The notes beneath the pieces were generated by a model. The model was not told the DNA's origin. It ran no database searches and worked only from the letters and a program-made list of their open reading frames with translations. From contig CATPBJ010000107.1 in the NCBI GenBank assembly GCA_955652395.1, forward strand, positions 1 through 52,577: 52,577 bases of DNA, read 5' to 3'. Within the stretch, counting starts at the first letter, position 1, and each line of letters opens with the position of its first letter. Of this stretch, positions 9,162 to 18,679 are shown piece by piece. A program made the translations under genes and the position numbers. Source of the DNA: an uncultured Terriglobales bacterium (GTDB taxonomy: Bacteria > Acidobacteriota > Terriglobia > Terriglobales > Acidobacteriaceae).

Positions 9162-10775
9162 CTATTTTTTCAGGTCTTTCAGGATTTCCCGTGCTGCGTT
9201 GGCGCCTGAGCCTCCGGTCAAACCTGCGCCGGGATGCGTGCCTGAACCGCAGAGGTACAGATTCTGAATCGGGGTGCGATACCGCGCCCAATCCAATAGT
9301 GGACGCATGGTGAAGAACTGGTCCAGAGAGAGTTCACCGTGGAAGATGTGCCCGCCGGTTAGGCCATAGGTTTCTTCCAGGTCCTGCGGAGTGATGATCT
9401 GATGGGTCAAAATGAGCTCCGGCAGATTAGGAGCATATTGCGCCAGCGTCTTGACCACCGTGTCGCCGAGCGCCACCCGCTGCTTTTCCCAGTCAGTGCT
9501 TTTCAATTTGTAAGGAGCGTATTGCATGTAGATCGACATCACGTGCTTGCCCTCGGGGGCAAGGTTGGGATCGGTGAGCGACGGGATTGCGACTTCAAGA
9601 TAGGGTTGCTTGGAGAAACTTCCGTACTTGGATTCGTCAAACGCGCGTTCCAGATAATCGATTTCCGGACCAATGTGAATGCGGCTGCTCAGCGCCCGAT
9701 CGTGGTTTTCGCCGTCGAGCGCGGTGAACCGGGGAAGTCCGGAGAGCGCAAGGTTTACCTTGGCGACGGTGCCGGGCATGCGATAGTGCTGCATCTTCAT
9801 CACAAAATCCGGCGAGAGCTGTGCCGGATCTACCAGTTTCAGCAGGGTGCGTTTTGGATCGGCATTCGAGATCACCGCTCGGGCTGTAATTTCTTCGCCA
9901 TTCGAGAGCACGACGCCGCTGGCGCTACCGTCCTTGACGCGGACTTCGATGACTTCGGCGCCACTTCGTATTTCAGCTCCAGCCTGCTGCGCGGCGGCGG
10001 CCATGGCTTGGGTGACGGCGCCCATGCCGCCGGTGGCGAACCATGAAGTGCCCGCGGCCTGCTCGTCACCCGCGGCGCGGATAAGGAGGACGAGGCTGCT
10101 GCCTGCGGACCAGGGACCGAGGAACGTTCCGAAAATTCCTCTGGCGGCGATGGTGGCGCGAAGCAGTTCGGTCTCGAAATATTCCGCCACCAGATCGGCG
10201 ACGGCCATCGGCCCCCAGCGCAGCAGGCGATACATGTCACGCCTGCCCAACTTGCGGACGGCGCGACCAGTATTGAGCATCCCCCAGAGGTCGCCAGAAC
10301 TGGGATTATCGATGTCAGGTGGAACCAAAGTGAGCGCCTTGCCGATTACTCGGCCCATCTTGGCGAGCGAGAACTGGAACTGCGGATACTTGATCGCATC
10401 TTTCTGGGAGAACTCCGCGATTTCCTGCGCGGATTTTTCCACATCCTTGTAGAGAATGAGAGCGCGGCCGTCGGGAGCGAGCGCGGTCACCGCCACCTCG
10501 GTAGAAATCATGTTGAGGCTGTGCTTTTCCAACTGCATGTCGCGGACGATGTCGCGCCGCAGCGGTCCAGCGGAATGAGCGAGCGTGGAGCAGCGGAATC
10601 CGGGGTGAAATTCTTCCGTGATGGCCGCGCCACCGGGTTGAGCGCGGCGCTCGAGCACCAGCGGCTTGTATCCAGCCTTGGCCAGGTAGAAGGCAGTGAC
10701 CAGCCCGTTATGGCCGCCGCCGATGATCACGACATCGCGGTTCGTAGGCACGCTCTTTGTTCGTGTCTCGGCCAC
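9162..10775 (-). CDS. PYROXD2/phytoene-desaturase-like FAD oxidoreductase (copy 2)
   Basis: A 537-residue FAD-dependent oxidoreductase. The dinucleotide-binding motif VVIIGGGHNGLVTAFYLAKAG is at residues 15-35, followed by LVLERRAQPGGAAITEEFHPGF, and the C-terminal FAD contact is LYLCGSGTHPGAGLTGGSGANA. This is the CrtI/PYROXD2 branch of amine-oxidase-like flavoproteins; the substrate is unknown, and no carotenoid synthesis genes are nearby. The start codon is GTG at 10775, immediately after the TAG stop of the upstream paralogue, so translation is very likely coupled. Residues throughout align with the 535-residue copy at 10776-12383, indicating a tandem duplication that has diverged. Confidence 0.93.
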   Translation of the reverse strand: MAETRTKSVPTNRDVVIIGGGHNGLVTAFYLAKAGYKPLVLERRAQPGGAAITEEFHPGFRCSTLAHSAGPLRRDIVRDMQLEKHSLNMISTEVAVTALAPDGRALILYKDVEKSAQEIAEFSQKDAIKYPQFQFSLAKMGRVIGKALTLVPPDIDNPSSGDLWGMLNTGRAVRKLGRRDMYRLLRWGPMAVADLVAEYFETELLRATIAARGIFGTFLGPWSAGSSLVLLIRAAGDEQAAGTSWFATGGMGAVTQAMAAAAQQAGAEIRSGAEVIEVRVKDGSASGVVLSNGEEITARAVISNADPKRTLLKLVDPAQLSPDFVMKMQHYRMPGTVAKVNLALSGLPRFTALDGENHDRALSSRIHIGPEIDYLERAFDESKYGSFSKQPYLEVAIPSLTDPNLAPEGKHVMSIYMQYAPYKLKSTDWEKQRVALGDTVVKTLAQYAPNLPELILTHQIITPQDLEETYGLTGGHIFHGELSLDQFFTMRPLLDWARYRTPIQNLYLCGSGTHPGAGLTGGSGANAAREILKDLKK

Positions 10776-12383
10776 CTAGGCAGCCCCCTTGAAGTCTTTC
10801 AGGATTTCGAGAGCCGCCAGCCTTCCCGGGCCGCCCATGATGCCGCCTCCGGGATGTGTGGCCGATCCGCACATGTACAGATTCTTGATCGGGGTGCGGA
10901 ATTGCGCCCAACCCGGCACCGGCCGGAGAAAGAAAAGCTGTTCCAGCGAAAGTTCGCCCTGGAAGATATTGCCTTCGCTGAGGCCGAACTCGCGTTCCAG
11001 ATCGAGCGGAGTGACCACCTGGCGATGGAGAATGATGTCTTTGATGTTAGGCGCGTACTCGGCGATGGTGTTGATGACGTTGTCGCCGAAAGCCTCTTTC
11101 TGATCGTCCCAGTTCAGGCCGGGGCGGAGCTTGTAGGGCGCGTACTGCACGAAGCAGGACATAATGTGCTTCCCCGGCGGCGCGATCGAGGGATCGGTCA
11201 GCGTGGGAATGACCATGTCAATGTATGGCCGGCGGGAGAAGTTGCCGTACTTGGCGTCGTCGTAGGCCCTTTCCATGTATTCGACGCTGGGAGAAATCGA
11301 AATTGCGCCACGTAGGTGCGCCCCCGGGCCGGGGATGGCCTTGAAGTTAGGCAGCGCGTCGAGCGCCAGATTTACTTTGCCGGAAGAGCCTCGATACTTA
11401 TAGCGGTTCACGTCTTCCAGAAATTCGGCAGGCAGCGTTCCTGCCTCGAGAAATTTCGTAAAGGTAAGCCGGGGATCGACACTCGACGAGACGATGTTCG
11501 CATATATCTCGTCGCCATGTGCGAGGACCACACCCTTGGCTTTGCCATTCTTCACGATGATCTGCGCGATGGCTGCCTTGGTGCGGATTTCAGCGCCGGC
11601 TTCACGCGCCGCGTCCGCAATGGCATTGGAAATCGCGCCGGTGCCGCCGCGGGCAAATCCCCAGGAGCGGAAGGCGCCGTCAATTTCTCCCATGTAGTGG
11701 TGCAGCAGAACGTACGCTGTTCCGGGTGAGCGTACGCCCAGGAAGGTTCCGATAATGCCCGAAGCTGACATCGTGGCCTTGAGCACGTCGGTTTCAAACC
11801 ATTGATCCAGGAAGTCGATCGCGCTCATGGTCATCAACTGCACCTGGTTGTATTTATCCTCGCTGGTCATGCCCTGAAAGCGGCGACCGATGAACAGCAA
11901 CTTCATCAATTCTTTTGGGTTCAGCGTGGCCGGATCGGGCGGCACCATACTCAGAATCGGCTTCACGAAGCGGCACATGGCTTGCATCGCTTTACCGAAC
12001 TCGTCGTAGGCTTCGGCGTCAACTCTCGAGTGCCGAGCGACCTCGCGATGAGTCTTGCCGTGATCGTTGACTCGCCACAGATAGTCACCACTCGGCATGG
12101 GGGTGAAAGTGCCATCCAGCGGCAGGATTTCGAGGCCATGACGGGGAAGATCGAGGTCGCGAATGATCTCCGGGCGCAGCAGCGAGACTACGTAGGAGCA
12201 CACCGAGAACTTGAATCCCGGGTAGACTTCTTCGGTGACTGCGGCGCCGCCGAGCACATGACGACGTTCCAGCACCAGAACTTTTTTTCCGGCGCGCGCC
12301 AAGTAGGCGGCAGTGGTGAGGCCGTTGTGGCCTCCTCCGATGATGATTGCGTCGTATTTCGAGTTGCCGTTGGAAGCAGCCAT
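10776..12383 (-). CDS. PYROXD2/phytoene-desaturase-like FAD oxidoreductase (copy 1)
   Basis: A 535-residue flavoprotein and the first gene of a two-gene minus-strand unit. The FAD-binding motif AIIIGGGHNGLTTAAYLARAG is at residues 11-31, then LVLERRHVLGGAAVTEEVYPGF, and a C-terminal NLYMCGSATHPGGGIMGGPGR. It shares the same domain layout as its downstream neighbour and clear segment identity, for example LTDPSIAPPGKHIMS against LTDPNLAPEGKHVMS. Its TAG stop touches the next GTG start. It probably oxidises a hydrophobic or isoprenoid-like substrate, possibly as a pair with copy 2; that is inference from the family only. The promoter should lie in the 12384-12797 gap. Confidence 0.93.
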   Translation of the reverse strand: MAASNGNSKYDAIIIGGGHNGLTTAAYLARAGKKVLVLERRHVLGGAAVTEEVYPGFKFSVCSYVVSLLRPEIIRDLDLPRHGLEILPLDGTFTPMPSGDYLWRVNDHGKTHREVARHSRVDAEAYDEFGKAMQAMCRFVKPILSMVPPDPATLNPKELMKLLFIGRRFQGMTSEDKYNQVQLMTMSAIDFLDQWFETDVLKATMSASGIIGTFLGVRSPGTAYVLLHHYMGEIDGAFRSWGFARGGTGAISNAIADAAREAGAEIRTKAAIAQIIVKNGKAKGVVLAHGDEIYANIVSSSVDPRLTFTKFLEAGTLPAEFLEDVNRYKYRGSSGKVNLALDALPNFKAIPGPGAHLRGAISISPSVEYMERAYDDAKYGNFSRRPYIDMVIPTLTDPSIAPPGKHIMSCFVQYAPYKLRPGLNWDDQKEAFGDNVINTIAEYAPNIKDIILHRQVVTPLDLEREFGLSEGNIFQGELSLEQLFFLRPVPGWAQFRTPIKNLYMCGSATHPGGGIMGGPGRLAALEILKDFKGAA

Positions 12384-12797
12384 ATCAACCTCTAGCGCCA
12401 GGGCGCTGAACGCAAGTCGCAGGGATTCTAACAGGAATAGTCGGGAGCCGACCGAATGAGTCTATTGCGAATTGCCATCTGCGGAAAAATTGAGGAAGGG
12501 GGTCAGAGTCCGCTTTTGAGTGCGGCCCAACTCAACATCGCGTTGGAAGATGAACGCATTTAGAGTAAGGCTGATTTTAGCCTGCAAGTGCAATTTTTGT
12601 CTTCACAAATTGTCCACCCTGACTGAGAGTCAGGCGCAAACCGCTCTGCGCTGTTGAGGTCAATTGCTGGGAACGATCAAGACTGCATATAATCCAGCAC
12701 GAGTGGGTTTCCTCCGCGTCCTCGGTGTTCTCCGTGGTGGTGAAAAATCTTTAATCACGGAGGACACAGGGGACACGGAGATCGAAGGAGCTGCCTC
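12384..12797. other. Divergent intergenic region
   Basis: A 414-base gap between the divergent FAD oxidoreductase pair and the GcvT-like gene. It should contain both promoters, but I see no convincing -35/-10 pair. The right half holds the large inverted repeat at 12712-12780, and the last bases hold the AAGGAG ribosome binding site of the next gene. The rest shows no recognisable feature. Confidence 0.5.
12712..12780. repeat. Imperfect 25-bp inverted repeat (GGACAC family)
   Basis: The left arm at 12712-12736 (CTCCGCGTCCTCGGTG and on) is complementary with a few mismatches to the right arm at 12756-12780 (CACGGAGGACACAGGG and on), separated by an AT-rich 19-base loop. A sequence of the same family with a perfect 17-bp stem occurs at 29765-29830. 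It ends only a few bases before the ribosome binding site of the GcvT-like gene. Confidence 0.7.
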
Positions 12798-13994
12798 TTG
12801 CCAGTCGGAACTGCATTTCACGAGAGAACTTTTCCGCTTTGCCACAGCCTGAATTACCGCGAGTGGTCGGGATACTACGCCGTCAGCGTGTACGAAGTGC
12901 ATCATGAGCACGAGTACAACGCCATCCGCAACGCAGCCGCGCTCATCGATATCTCGCCACTCTACAAGTATCTGATCACGGGCAAGGATGCCAGCAAGCT
13001 GGTGAACCGCATCATTACACGCGACATTACTAAGGTGAGAGTGGGCCAGGTGATTTATTGCTGTTGGTGCGACGAGCAGGGCAAGGTAATTGACGACGGA
13101 ACCATCACCCGCCTGGAAGACAACAAGTATCGCTGGACCGCTGCTGACCCCAGCCTGCGTTGGTTCCGGCAGAACGGTTTGAACATGGATGTTCAGGTCG
13201 AAGATATTTCCGAACAACTTGCCGCGCTGGCATTGCAGGGCCCGACCTCAGGCAAACTGCTCAAGGCGGTAGCGGAGGCGGATATTGCCAACCTCAAATA
13301 CTTCCGCATGATACGGGGCAAGATCGGCAACGTTTTTGTGGACATCTCGCGCACGGGATACACCGGCGATCTCGGCTATGAAATCTGGGTCCCGTGGAAC
13401 GACGCGGTGAAAGTCTGGGATGCGGTCATGGAGAAGGGCAAGCAGTTCGACATCCACGCCGCCGGAATGCTGGCGCTCGATGTGGCCCGGGTCGAGGCCG
13501 GGCTGCTGCTGATCGAAGTGGACTACACCAGCGCCAAGAAGGCGCTGATTGAGTCCCAAAAATATTCTCCCTACGAGCTGGGCTTTGGAAAGATGGTTCA
13601 CCTCGAGAAAGAGAACTTCATCGGCAAGGCTGCTTTGGCACAACACCCGAAGCGGGGCGTGCCACGGCAATTCGTGGGCCTGGAAATCGATTGGCCAGAA
13701 GTTGAAGCGCGCTACGAGGAATTCGGGCTCACGCCGGCAGCGCCCAGCCAGGCTTCACGCGTGGCCGTGCCTCTTTATTTGGGAGACAAACAAGTCGGCA
13801 AAGCCACGACTACCACCTGGTCGCCGGTGCTGAAGAAGATGATCGCACTGGCTAGTGTGGACACAGCCTACTCGCAAATCGGCACCAAGGTGCAGATGGA
13901 AATTACCATCGAAGCCATGCGGCAGCAGGTGACAGCGAAGATTGTGAAAATGCCGTTCTTCAATCCGGAGAGAAAAACGGCGGTTCCGGTGTAA
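12798..13994 (+). CDS. GcvT-like aminomethyltransferase (folate-binding)
   Basis: A 398-residue protein of the glycine-cleavage T-protein family. Visible parts are AALIDISPLYKYLITG, the DEQGKVIDDGTI segment with the conserved acidic residues, the folate-domain RTGYTGDLGYEIWVP, and the C-terminal barrel ending TAKIVKMPFFNP. Family members transfer a one-carbon unit from an aminomethyl group to tetrahydrofolate. No gcvH or gcvP is nearby, so it may be a dimethylglycine/sarcosine-type demethylase or a standalone homologue. The start is a TTG at 12798, chosen because AAGGAG ends 7 bases upstream and no ATG or GTG fits the conserved N-terminus. Confidence 0.88.
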   Translation: MPVGTAFHERTFPLCHSLNYREWSGYYAVSVYEVHHEHEYNAIRNAAALIDISPLYKYLITGKDASKLVNRIITRDITKVRVGQVIYCCWCDEQGKVIDDGTITRLEDNKYRWTAADPSLRWFRQNGLNMDVQVEDISEQLAALALQGPTSGKLLKAVAEADIANLKYFRMIRGKIGNVFVDISRTGYTGDLGYEIWVPWNDAVKVWDAVMEKGKQFDIHAAGMLALDVARVEAGLLLIEVDYTSAKKALIESQKYSPYELGFGKMVHLEKENFIGKAALAQHPKRGVPRQFVGLEIDWPEVEARYEEFGLTPAAPSQASRVAVPLYLGDKQVGKATTTTWSPVLKKMIALASVDTAYSQIGTKVQMEITIEAMRQQVTAKIVKMPFFNPERKTAVPV

Positions 13995-14011
13995 CTAGAG
14001 TTGTGTGGGGG

Positions 14012-14115
14012 CGGGTCTTCGACCCGTCCCGGTCGAGCGAAGCTCGACGGGTTTCCGGGGCGAGAGACAAATGGCCGAGCTCCCGCTCGGGCGCGACCGG
14101 GTCAAAGACCCGGTC
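14012..14115. repeat. Cluster of four short palindromes (REP-like)
   Basis: Four hairpins lie between two convergent genes. They are CGGGTC-TTC-GACCCG (14012-14026), GTCGAGC-GAA-GCTCGAC (14032-14048), CCGAGC-TCCC-GCTCGG (14075-14090) and a 9-bp stem GACCGGGTC-AAA-GACCCGGTC (14095-14115). The last overlaps the stop end of the APC permease gene. The arrangement resembles bacterial REP/BIME elements and may also act as a bidirectional terminator. Confidence 0.7.
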
Positions 14116-15586
14116 CCAGAAGGTTTGTTTTGGAGGCTCTTTTCTTTCCTGCCCAGTAAATCCAGGCGCCGATCAGCACGAGCAAACCCGACAATCCTAC
14201 GATCTTAATCACCGCCAGCGGCTGGTTGGGTTCGTCTGGTTGCGGGACCAAGGACAGCCCAATGGTAAAGGTAGTGGTCATCAGGCCGACGACCGCGACC
14301 AATCTAGCCACCGGCTTACCGCCCGGGACACGGATCACATCGGGGTCTGCGGGTTCTTTCTGCAGCTTGAACATCGCCCCAAATAAATACAGGTACGGGA
14401 TGAAGTACGTGATCACGCCCATGCTGACCAGCACGTCGTAGGCGCCCTTGATGCTGGTGCCGGCCTGTCCGAGAAAGATGAACAGCGTGCCGAAGACGAA
14501 CTGGGTCAACAGCCCGACCCAGGGCGTCTTCCATCGGGGATGGAGCGCGCCGAACGCGGGGGGAAGAAAGCGATCGATTCCGGCCACGAAGGGCAAACGT
14601 GCGCCTGCAGCCAGGTACGCGCCGGCCGCGCCTACGTTGCTGAGCGTGATGAGCAGGGCGGCAAAAGGAATTATGCCTTCGAAACCGACGCGCTCCGCGG
14701 TCTTCGAAATCGCCTGCATCAGTCCCTGCAAGTTGCCGACTTCTGCAGCCGGCAGTGCCATCAGCACGCTGACGGTGCCCACGATGTAGCAAAACGTCAC
14801 CGACACTCCGGCCACCAACAGTGCGCGTGGGATGGCGCGGCGGGCGTTCTTGATTTCTCCGCCCATGATCGAAGCGGTCTCAGAACCCGTGAACGCATAG
14901 ATCAGCACCGACCAGAAGATCATGTCCTTGAGCTGGAAACCGGGCGTCATGGAGTGGGCGGTAAACGCAGTCGCCGCTCCGTAGCGATGCCAGGCCACCG
15001 CACCCATCGCAACCACGATGACGACCGGGATCCACATGGCGATCGCGCCCACGTTGTGCAGCCACGTCCCCACGTTGAGACCGAAAATGTTGGGTAGGGT
15101 GGCCAGCGTCAGCGCTACCAGGGAGAACACGATGTAGAACGTGGTGTTGTTGGAAAGATGTCCCCAGGCGTCGTGGCGGATGTAAAGCGCGTTGCTAGCG
15201 GCGAAGTACAGCACGGCGGGAAAGTAGGGCAGGTTGCAGGCCCAATAGGTCCAGGCGGTGATGAAGCCGGCAAAATCGCCGAAAGCGCGCTTCGACCAGA
15301 CGTAAATACCGCCTTCTTCGGGATAGCGCGAGGAGAGTTCGATGACCGACAGCGCGAGCGGAGTGTAGAAGACCAGAAAGGCACCGATCCAGATGGCGAT
15401 TGAACTGGGACCGGCAGCGGCCGCGGTAGCGATCCAGCGCAGGCTGACGCCAGTGACCACGTAGAAGAGCACCAGATCGCGGAAACCCATGACGGCCTTG
15501 GGTTGATTAGGATTTTCGGGGTCGGCAGCGGAAGCGCCTCTGGCGCTCAGGGTCGTCAGGTCGGAGGCTGGTCCAGTTTCGTCCAC
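14102..15586 (-). CDS. APC superfamily amino acid/polyamine permease
   Basis: A 494-residue membrane transporter with about 12 to 14 hydrophobic segments. The N-terminus carries the Gly-rich broken helix RDLVLFYVVTGVSLRW. The ELSSRYPEEGGIYVWSKRAFGDFAGF region matches TM2-TM3 of APC permeases, and FTGSETASIMGGEIKNARRAIPRA matches the TM6 to loop motif. It probably imports or exchanges amino acids or amines; the substrate is not evident. It is convergent with the GcvT-like gene. Confidence 0.92.
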   Translation of the reverse strand: MDETGPASDLTTLSARGASAADPENPNQPKAVMGFRDLVLFYVVTGVSLRWIATAAAAGPSSIAIWIGAFLVFYTPLALSVIELSSRYPEEGGIYVWSKRAFGDFAGFITAWTYWACNLPYFPAVLYFAASNALYIRHDAWGHLSNNTTFYIVFSLVALTLATLPNIFGLNVGTWLHNVGAIAMWIPVVIVVAMGAVAWHRYGAATAFTAHSMTPGFQLKDMIFWSVLIYAFTGSETASIMGGEIKNARRAIPRALLVAGVSVTFCYIVGTVSVLMALPAAEVGNLQGLMQAISKTAERVGFEGIIPFAALLITLSNVGAAGAYLAAGARLPFVAGIDRFLPPAFGALHPRWKTPWVGLLTQFVFGTLFIFLGQAGTSIKGAYDVLVSMGVITYFIPYLYLFGAMFKLQKEPADPDVIRVPGGKPVARLVAVVGLMTTTFTIGLSLVPQPDEPNQPLAVIKIVGLSGLLVLIGAWIYWAGKKRASKTNLLGPGL

Positions 15587-15641
15587 TCTTGTGTACGGGA
15601 TGTCAGGTTGCCTGCGAGCGTAAAAAACTACTCAGACTGTT

Positions 15642-17109
15642 TCAGCGCCGGCTGCTTCCGCCGAGGATCGAACCCAGCACTCCACGGATGATCTGGCGTC
15701 CCACGGAACTGCCGATCGATCGCGCGGCGCTTTTCATCATTGCATCTACAACCGTGTCCCCGCATCGTCCTCCACCACCGCCGAGACTGGAGGGAAGACT
15801 GATCGACGGCAGATTCTCGTACCAGGGTTTGTCCGGGAGCGGGTGCCGGCGATTGCTGCGTTTTGCCTTTTTGAGCCGCTCGTAGGCCGATTCGCGGTCT
15901 ACAACTTTTTCGTAGACGCCAAATATTACCGAGTGCGGGTGTGATCGGTCCGATCTGGCTGTGGAGCGGGCAAACCAGGGCGCGGTCGACCACGCTGGGA
16001 GTTCCTCGTTCATCGAGAAAAGAAACCAAAGCTTCGCCGACTGCGAGCTCCGTAATAACGGTTTCAAAATTCAGCTTGGGATTGGTGCGAAAGGTCGGGG
16101 CGGCGGCACGCACGGCTTTTTGGTCTTTCGGAGTAAACGCACGGAGCGCGTGCCGGACGCGGTTGCCCAGTTGTCCCAGGACGACTTCGGGCACATCCAG
16201 CGCATTTTGGGTGACAAAATATACGGCTACACCTTTGGATCGGATGAGCCGGATCCCCCGCTCGATTTTGGCCTGCAGGGTTGACGGCAGATCGGTGAAC
16301 AAGAGGTGAGCCTCGTCGAAAAGGAAAACCAGCTTGGGCTTTTCCGGGTCACCGACTTTGGGCAAGCGCTCGAACAGTTCTGAAAGCATCCACAGGAGGA
16401 ACGTCGCATAGAGCTGCGGCGAAGCCATGAGTTTGTCCGCGGCCAGAATGTTGATCACGCCGCGGCCGTTGGTGTCGGTCTGAATCAGGTCGTCAAGATT
16501 CAGCGCCGGCTCGCCCAAAAACTTGTCCCCGCCCTGTTGCTGCAATACGGTCAAGGCACGCTGGATGGTTCCGATGCTGGCAGGCGAGATGCTTCCGTAC
16601 TGCGTCTGAAAGTCTTTGGCCGAATCGCCGACATGCTGCAGCATGGCTTGCAGATCTTTCAGGTCAAGCAGCACAAGACCGTTGTCATCCGCAATCTTGA
16701 ATACGAGCGCCAGGACGCCGGACTGGGTGTCGTTCAAATTCAGAATGCGGCTGATGAGTAGCGGCCCCATCTCCAAGATTGTGGGGCGCACGGGATGACC
16801 CTGCTCGCCGAACACGTCCCAAAAGGTGACGGGGCAACCGGCAAGGTTGAAGTCGGTCAGGCCCAACCTTTTCACTCGCTCCTGCAGTTTGGGATTGTCG
16901 TTCCCCGACTGGCTGATTCCGGACAGATCGCCTTTCACATCGGTGGCAAAAACCGGTACTCCGATGCGGCTGAAGGCTTCCGCCATCACCTGCAGCGTGA
17001 CGGTCTTGCCCGTGCCAGTAGCTCCGGCGACCAGACCATGCCGGTTTGACATGCCGGGCAAGAGGTACAGCGCATTGTCCCCCTTAGCGATTAGAAGAGG
17101 GTCTGCCAT
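15642..17109 (-). pseudogene. HerA/YjgR-type ATPase gene with 3' frameshift
   Basis: The N-terminal frame encodes a DUF853/HerA-like helicase ATPase. It has Walker A GATGTGKT at residues 29-36, Walker B VFLFDEAH at 261-268, and [31 protein letters not shown]. After [10 protein letters not shown] (about base 15945) the frame goes into an unrelated Arg/Cys-rich tail that ends at 15628. The genuine C-terminus continues in another frame from about 15925 as [21 protein letters not shown], then [14 protein letters not shown] and [20 protein letters not shown], ending at 15642. So there is a frameshift with a small apparent loss (about ten residues) at 15920-15945. It could be a real inactivating deletion or an assembly error; most of the ATPase domain would still be made. 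Confidence 0.85.
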
Positions 17110-17245
17110 GGATTTCTCCGTTGCTGCAGAAAAGCTACGTGAAGGGGATCTTAGTATTCGCTAGTCAGGCGATTGTAAAGACACGGCGCGGTATCTGCCA
17201 AATGTGGTCCCGATCCAAGTCAAACAGGGCACGCTGGATTCGGCA

Positions 17246-18676
17246 TCAGGAAGGTCGCAGCGCAGCTTTGCTCTTTCGCTTCCAATACAAATATCCCGGC
17301 ACGCCGATAAGCATAATTGCGGTGCCCCAGAAGGCTTCAGTGGGCCGGGTAAAAATCGTGTTCAACGTCCATGCGGTCCCGACCAGTACGTAGATTCCCG
17401 GCAGCCAGGGATACCCGGCGCAGCGGTAGGGACGCGGAATGTCGGGACGCTTCCAGCGCAGCACAAACAGCCCAATCACGGTGAGCGTGTAAGACAGCAC
17501 CATGCCGTAGATGACATAGGTGTAGAGCTGGTCATAACGCCCGCTCAAGGCTAGAACAGCCGCCCAGATGCCCTGCCCGATGAGGCCGAACGCCGGGGTG
17601 CGCCACCTGGGGTGGATCTCCGCCATGCGCTTGAAGAAGGCGCCATCCTGCGCCATGGCGAGAGACACCCGGGCGCCCGACAGCGTGCACGTGGCCGCCG
17701 CACTGAAGCAAGAGACGGCGATGGTGGCGGAGAGCCAAAGAGCGGCGCCCGGGGAAAAAAGCGCGGCTGCGGCGGCGTGAGCGATCGTTTCGTGTTTGGC
17801 GATTTCGCTCAACGGCATGGCGTATACGTAAGTCACGTTCATGGCCAGGTAAATCACGCCGACCGCGAGAATGCCCAGCACCATCGCCAGGGGCACATTG
17901 CGGCGCGGCTCCTTAACTTCGCCCGCAACCCAGGTGATGTAGACCCATCCGTCGTAGGCCCAGAAGACGGCGATCAGCCCGACTCCCATTGCGGAAATAA
18001 ACTGTCCCGGGCCCAGGCCCATGGTCAGGCCGAGCCCATGTCCGCTGAAGTTCGTCCAATTTCCTCTGCCGATCGCAAATCCCAAGGCAACGAACGCCGC
18101 CATGGCGCCGAACTTGGTCCAGGTGGACACATTTTGCAGCAGCGTGCCCCAGCGTAGTCCAACCACATTGACGTAGGTGAGCAGGGCGATCAGCAACAAA
18201 CCCACAAAATGAGCACGAGTGAGGATGATGCCCGCCATGGAGAACACGACGTGGTCTTGCGAAATCACGGGAATGACTTGACCCATGTAGGCGGCAGAGG
18301 CGACGCAGAGTGCCGCGATGGTGCCACCATTGGCTACGCTAAAGAGCATCCATCCGTAGAGAAATGCTGGAAGGTCGCCGTAGGCCTCACGCAAGTAGAC
18401 GTACTGGCCTCCGGAGTCGGGGAACATAGAGCCGAGTTCTGCGAAGGCAACGCAACCGAAAAAGGAGATGACCGCGCCCAGAACCCAGACCAGCAGAAAC
18501 AGCATGGGTTGCGGCAGCGGACCAGCGATATCTTTGGCGGTCAGAAAAATCGACGAGCCGATGATCCCGCTCACCAGCAGCAGAACTGAGTCCAGTAGTG
18601 AGAGGCCGCGAACCAGAGTGGGCTGGGCCTCGGAGGGTTTGCCGGTGGCCGGGAGAGCGGCAGTCGAGGGGTCCAT
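17246..18676 (-). CDS. APC superfamily amino acid permease (LAT-like)
   Basis: A 476-residue transporter with about 12 membrane helices. It opens with RGLSLLDSVLLLVSGIIGSSIF (the broken TM1 of APC permeases), then FAELGSMFPDSGGQYVYLREAYGDLPAFLYGW, and contains YDGWVYITWVAGEVKEPRRNVPLA typical of the LAT/amino-acid exchanger branch. It probably moves amino acids across the inner membrane. It is the second gene of a small unit: the zinc-ribbon gene in front of it ends 3 bases before its ATG. Confidence 0.92.
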   Translation of the reverse strand: MDPSTAALPATGKPSEAQPTLVRGLSLLDSVLLLVSGIIGSSIFLTAKDIAGPLPQPMLFLLVWVLGAVISFFGCVAFAELGSMFPDSGGQYVYLREAYGDLPAFLYGWMLFSVANGGTIAALCVASAAYMGQVIPVISQDHVVFSMAGIILTRAHFVGLLLIALLTYVNVVGLRWGTLLQNVSTWTKFGAMAAFVALGFAIGRGNWTNFSGHGLGLTMGLGPGQFISAMGVGLIAVFWAYDGWVYITWVAGEVKEPRRNVPLAMVLGILAVGVIYLAMNVTYVYAMPLSEIAKHETIAHAAAAALFSPGAALWLSATIAVSCFSAAATCTLSGARVSLAMAQDGAFFKRMAEIHPRWRTPAFGLIGQGIWAAVLALSGRYDQLYTYVIYGMVLSYTLTVIGLFVLRWKRPDIPRPYRCAGYPWLPGIYVLVGTAWTLNTIFTRPTEAFWGTAIMLIGVPGYLYWKRKSKAALRPS

Positions 18677-18679
18677 TTT

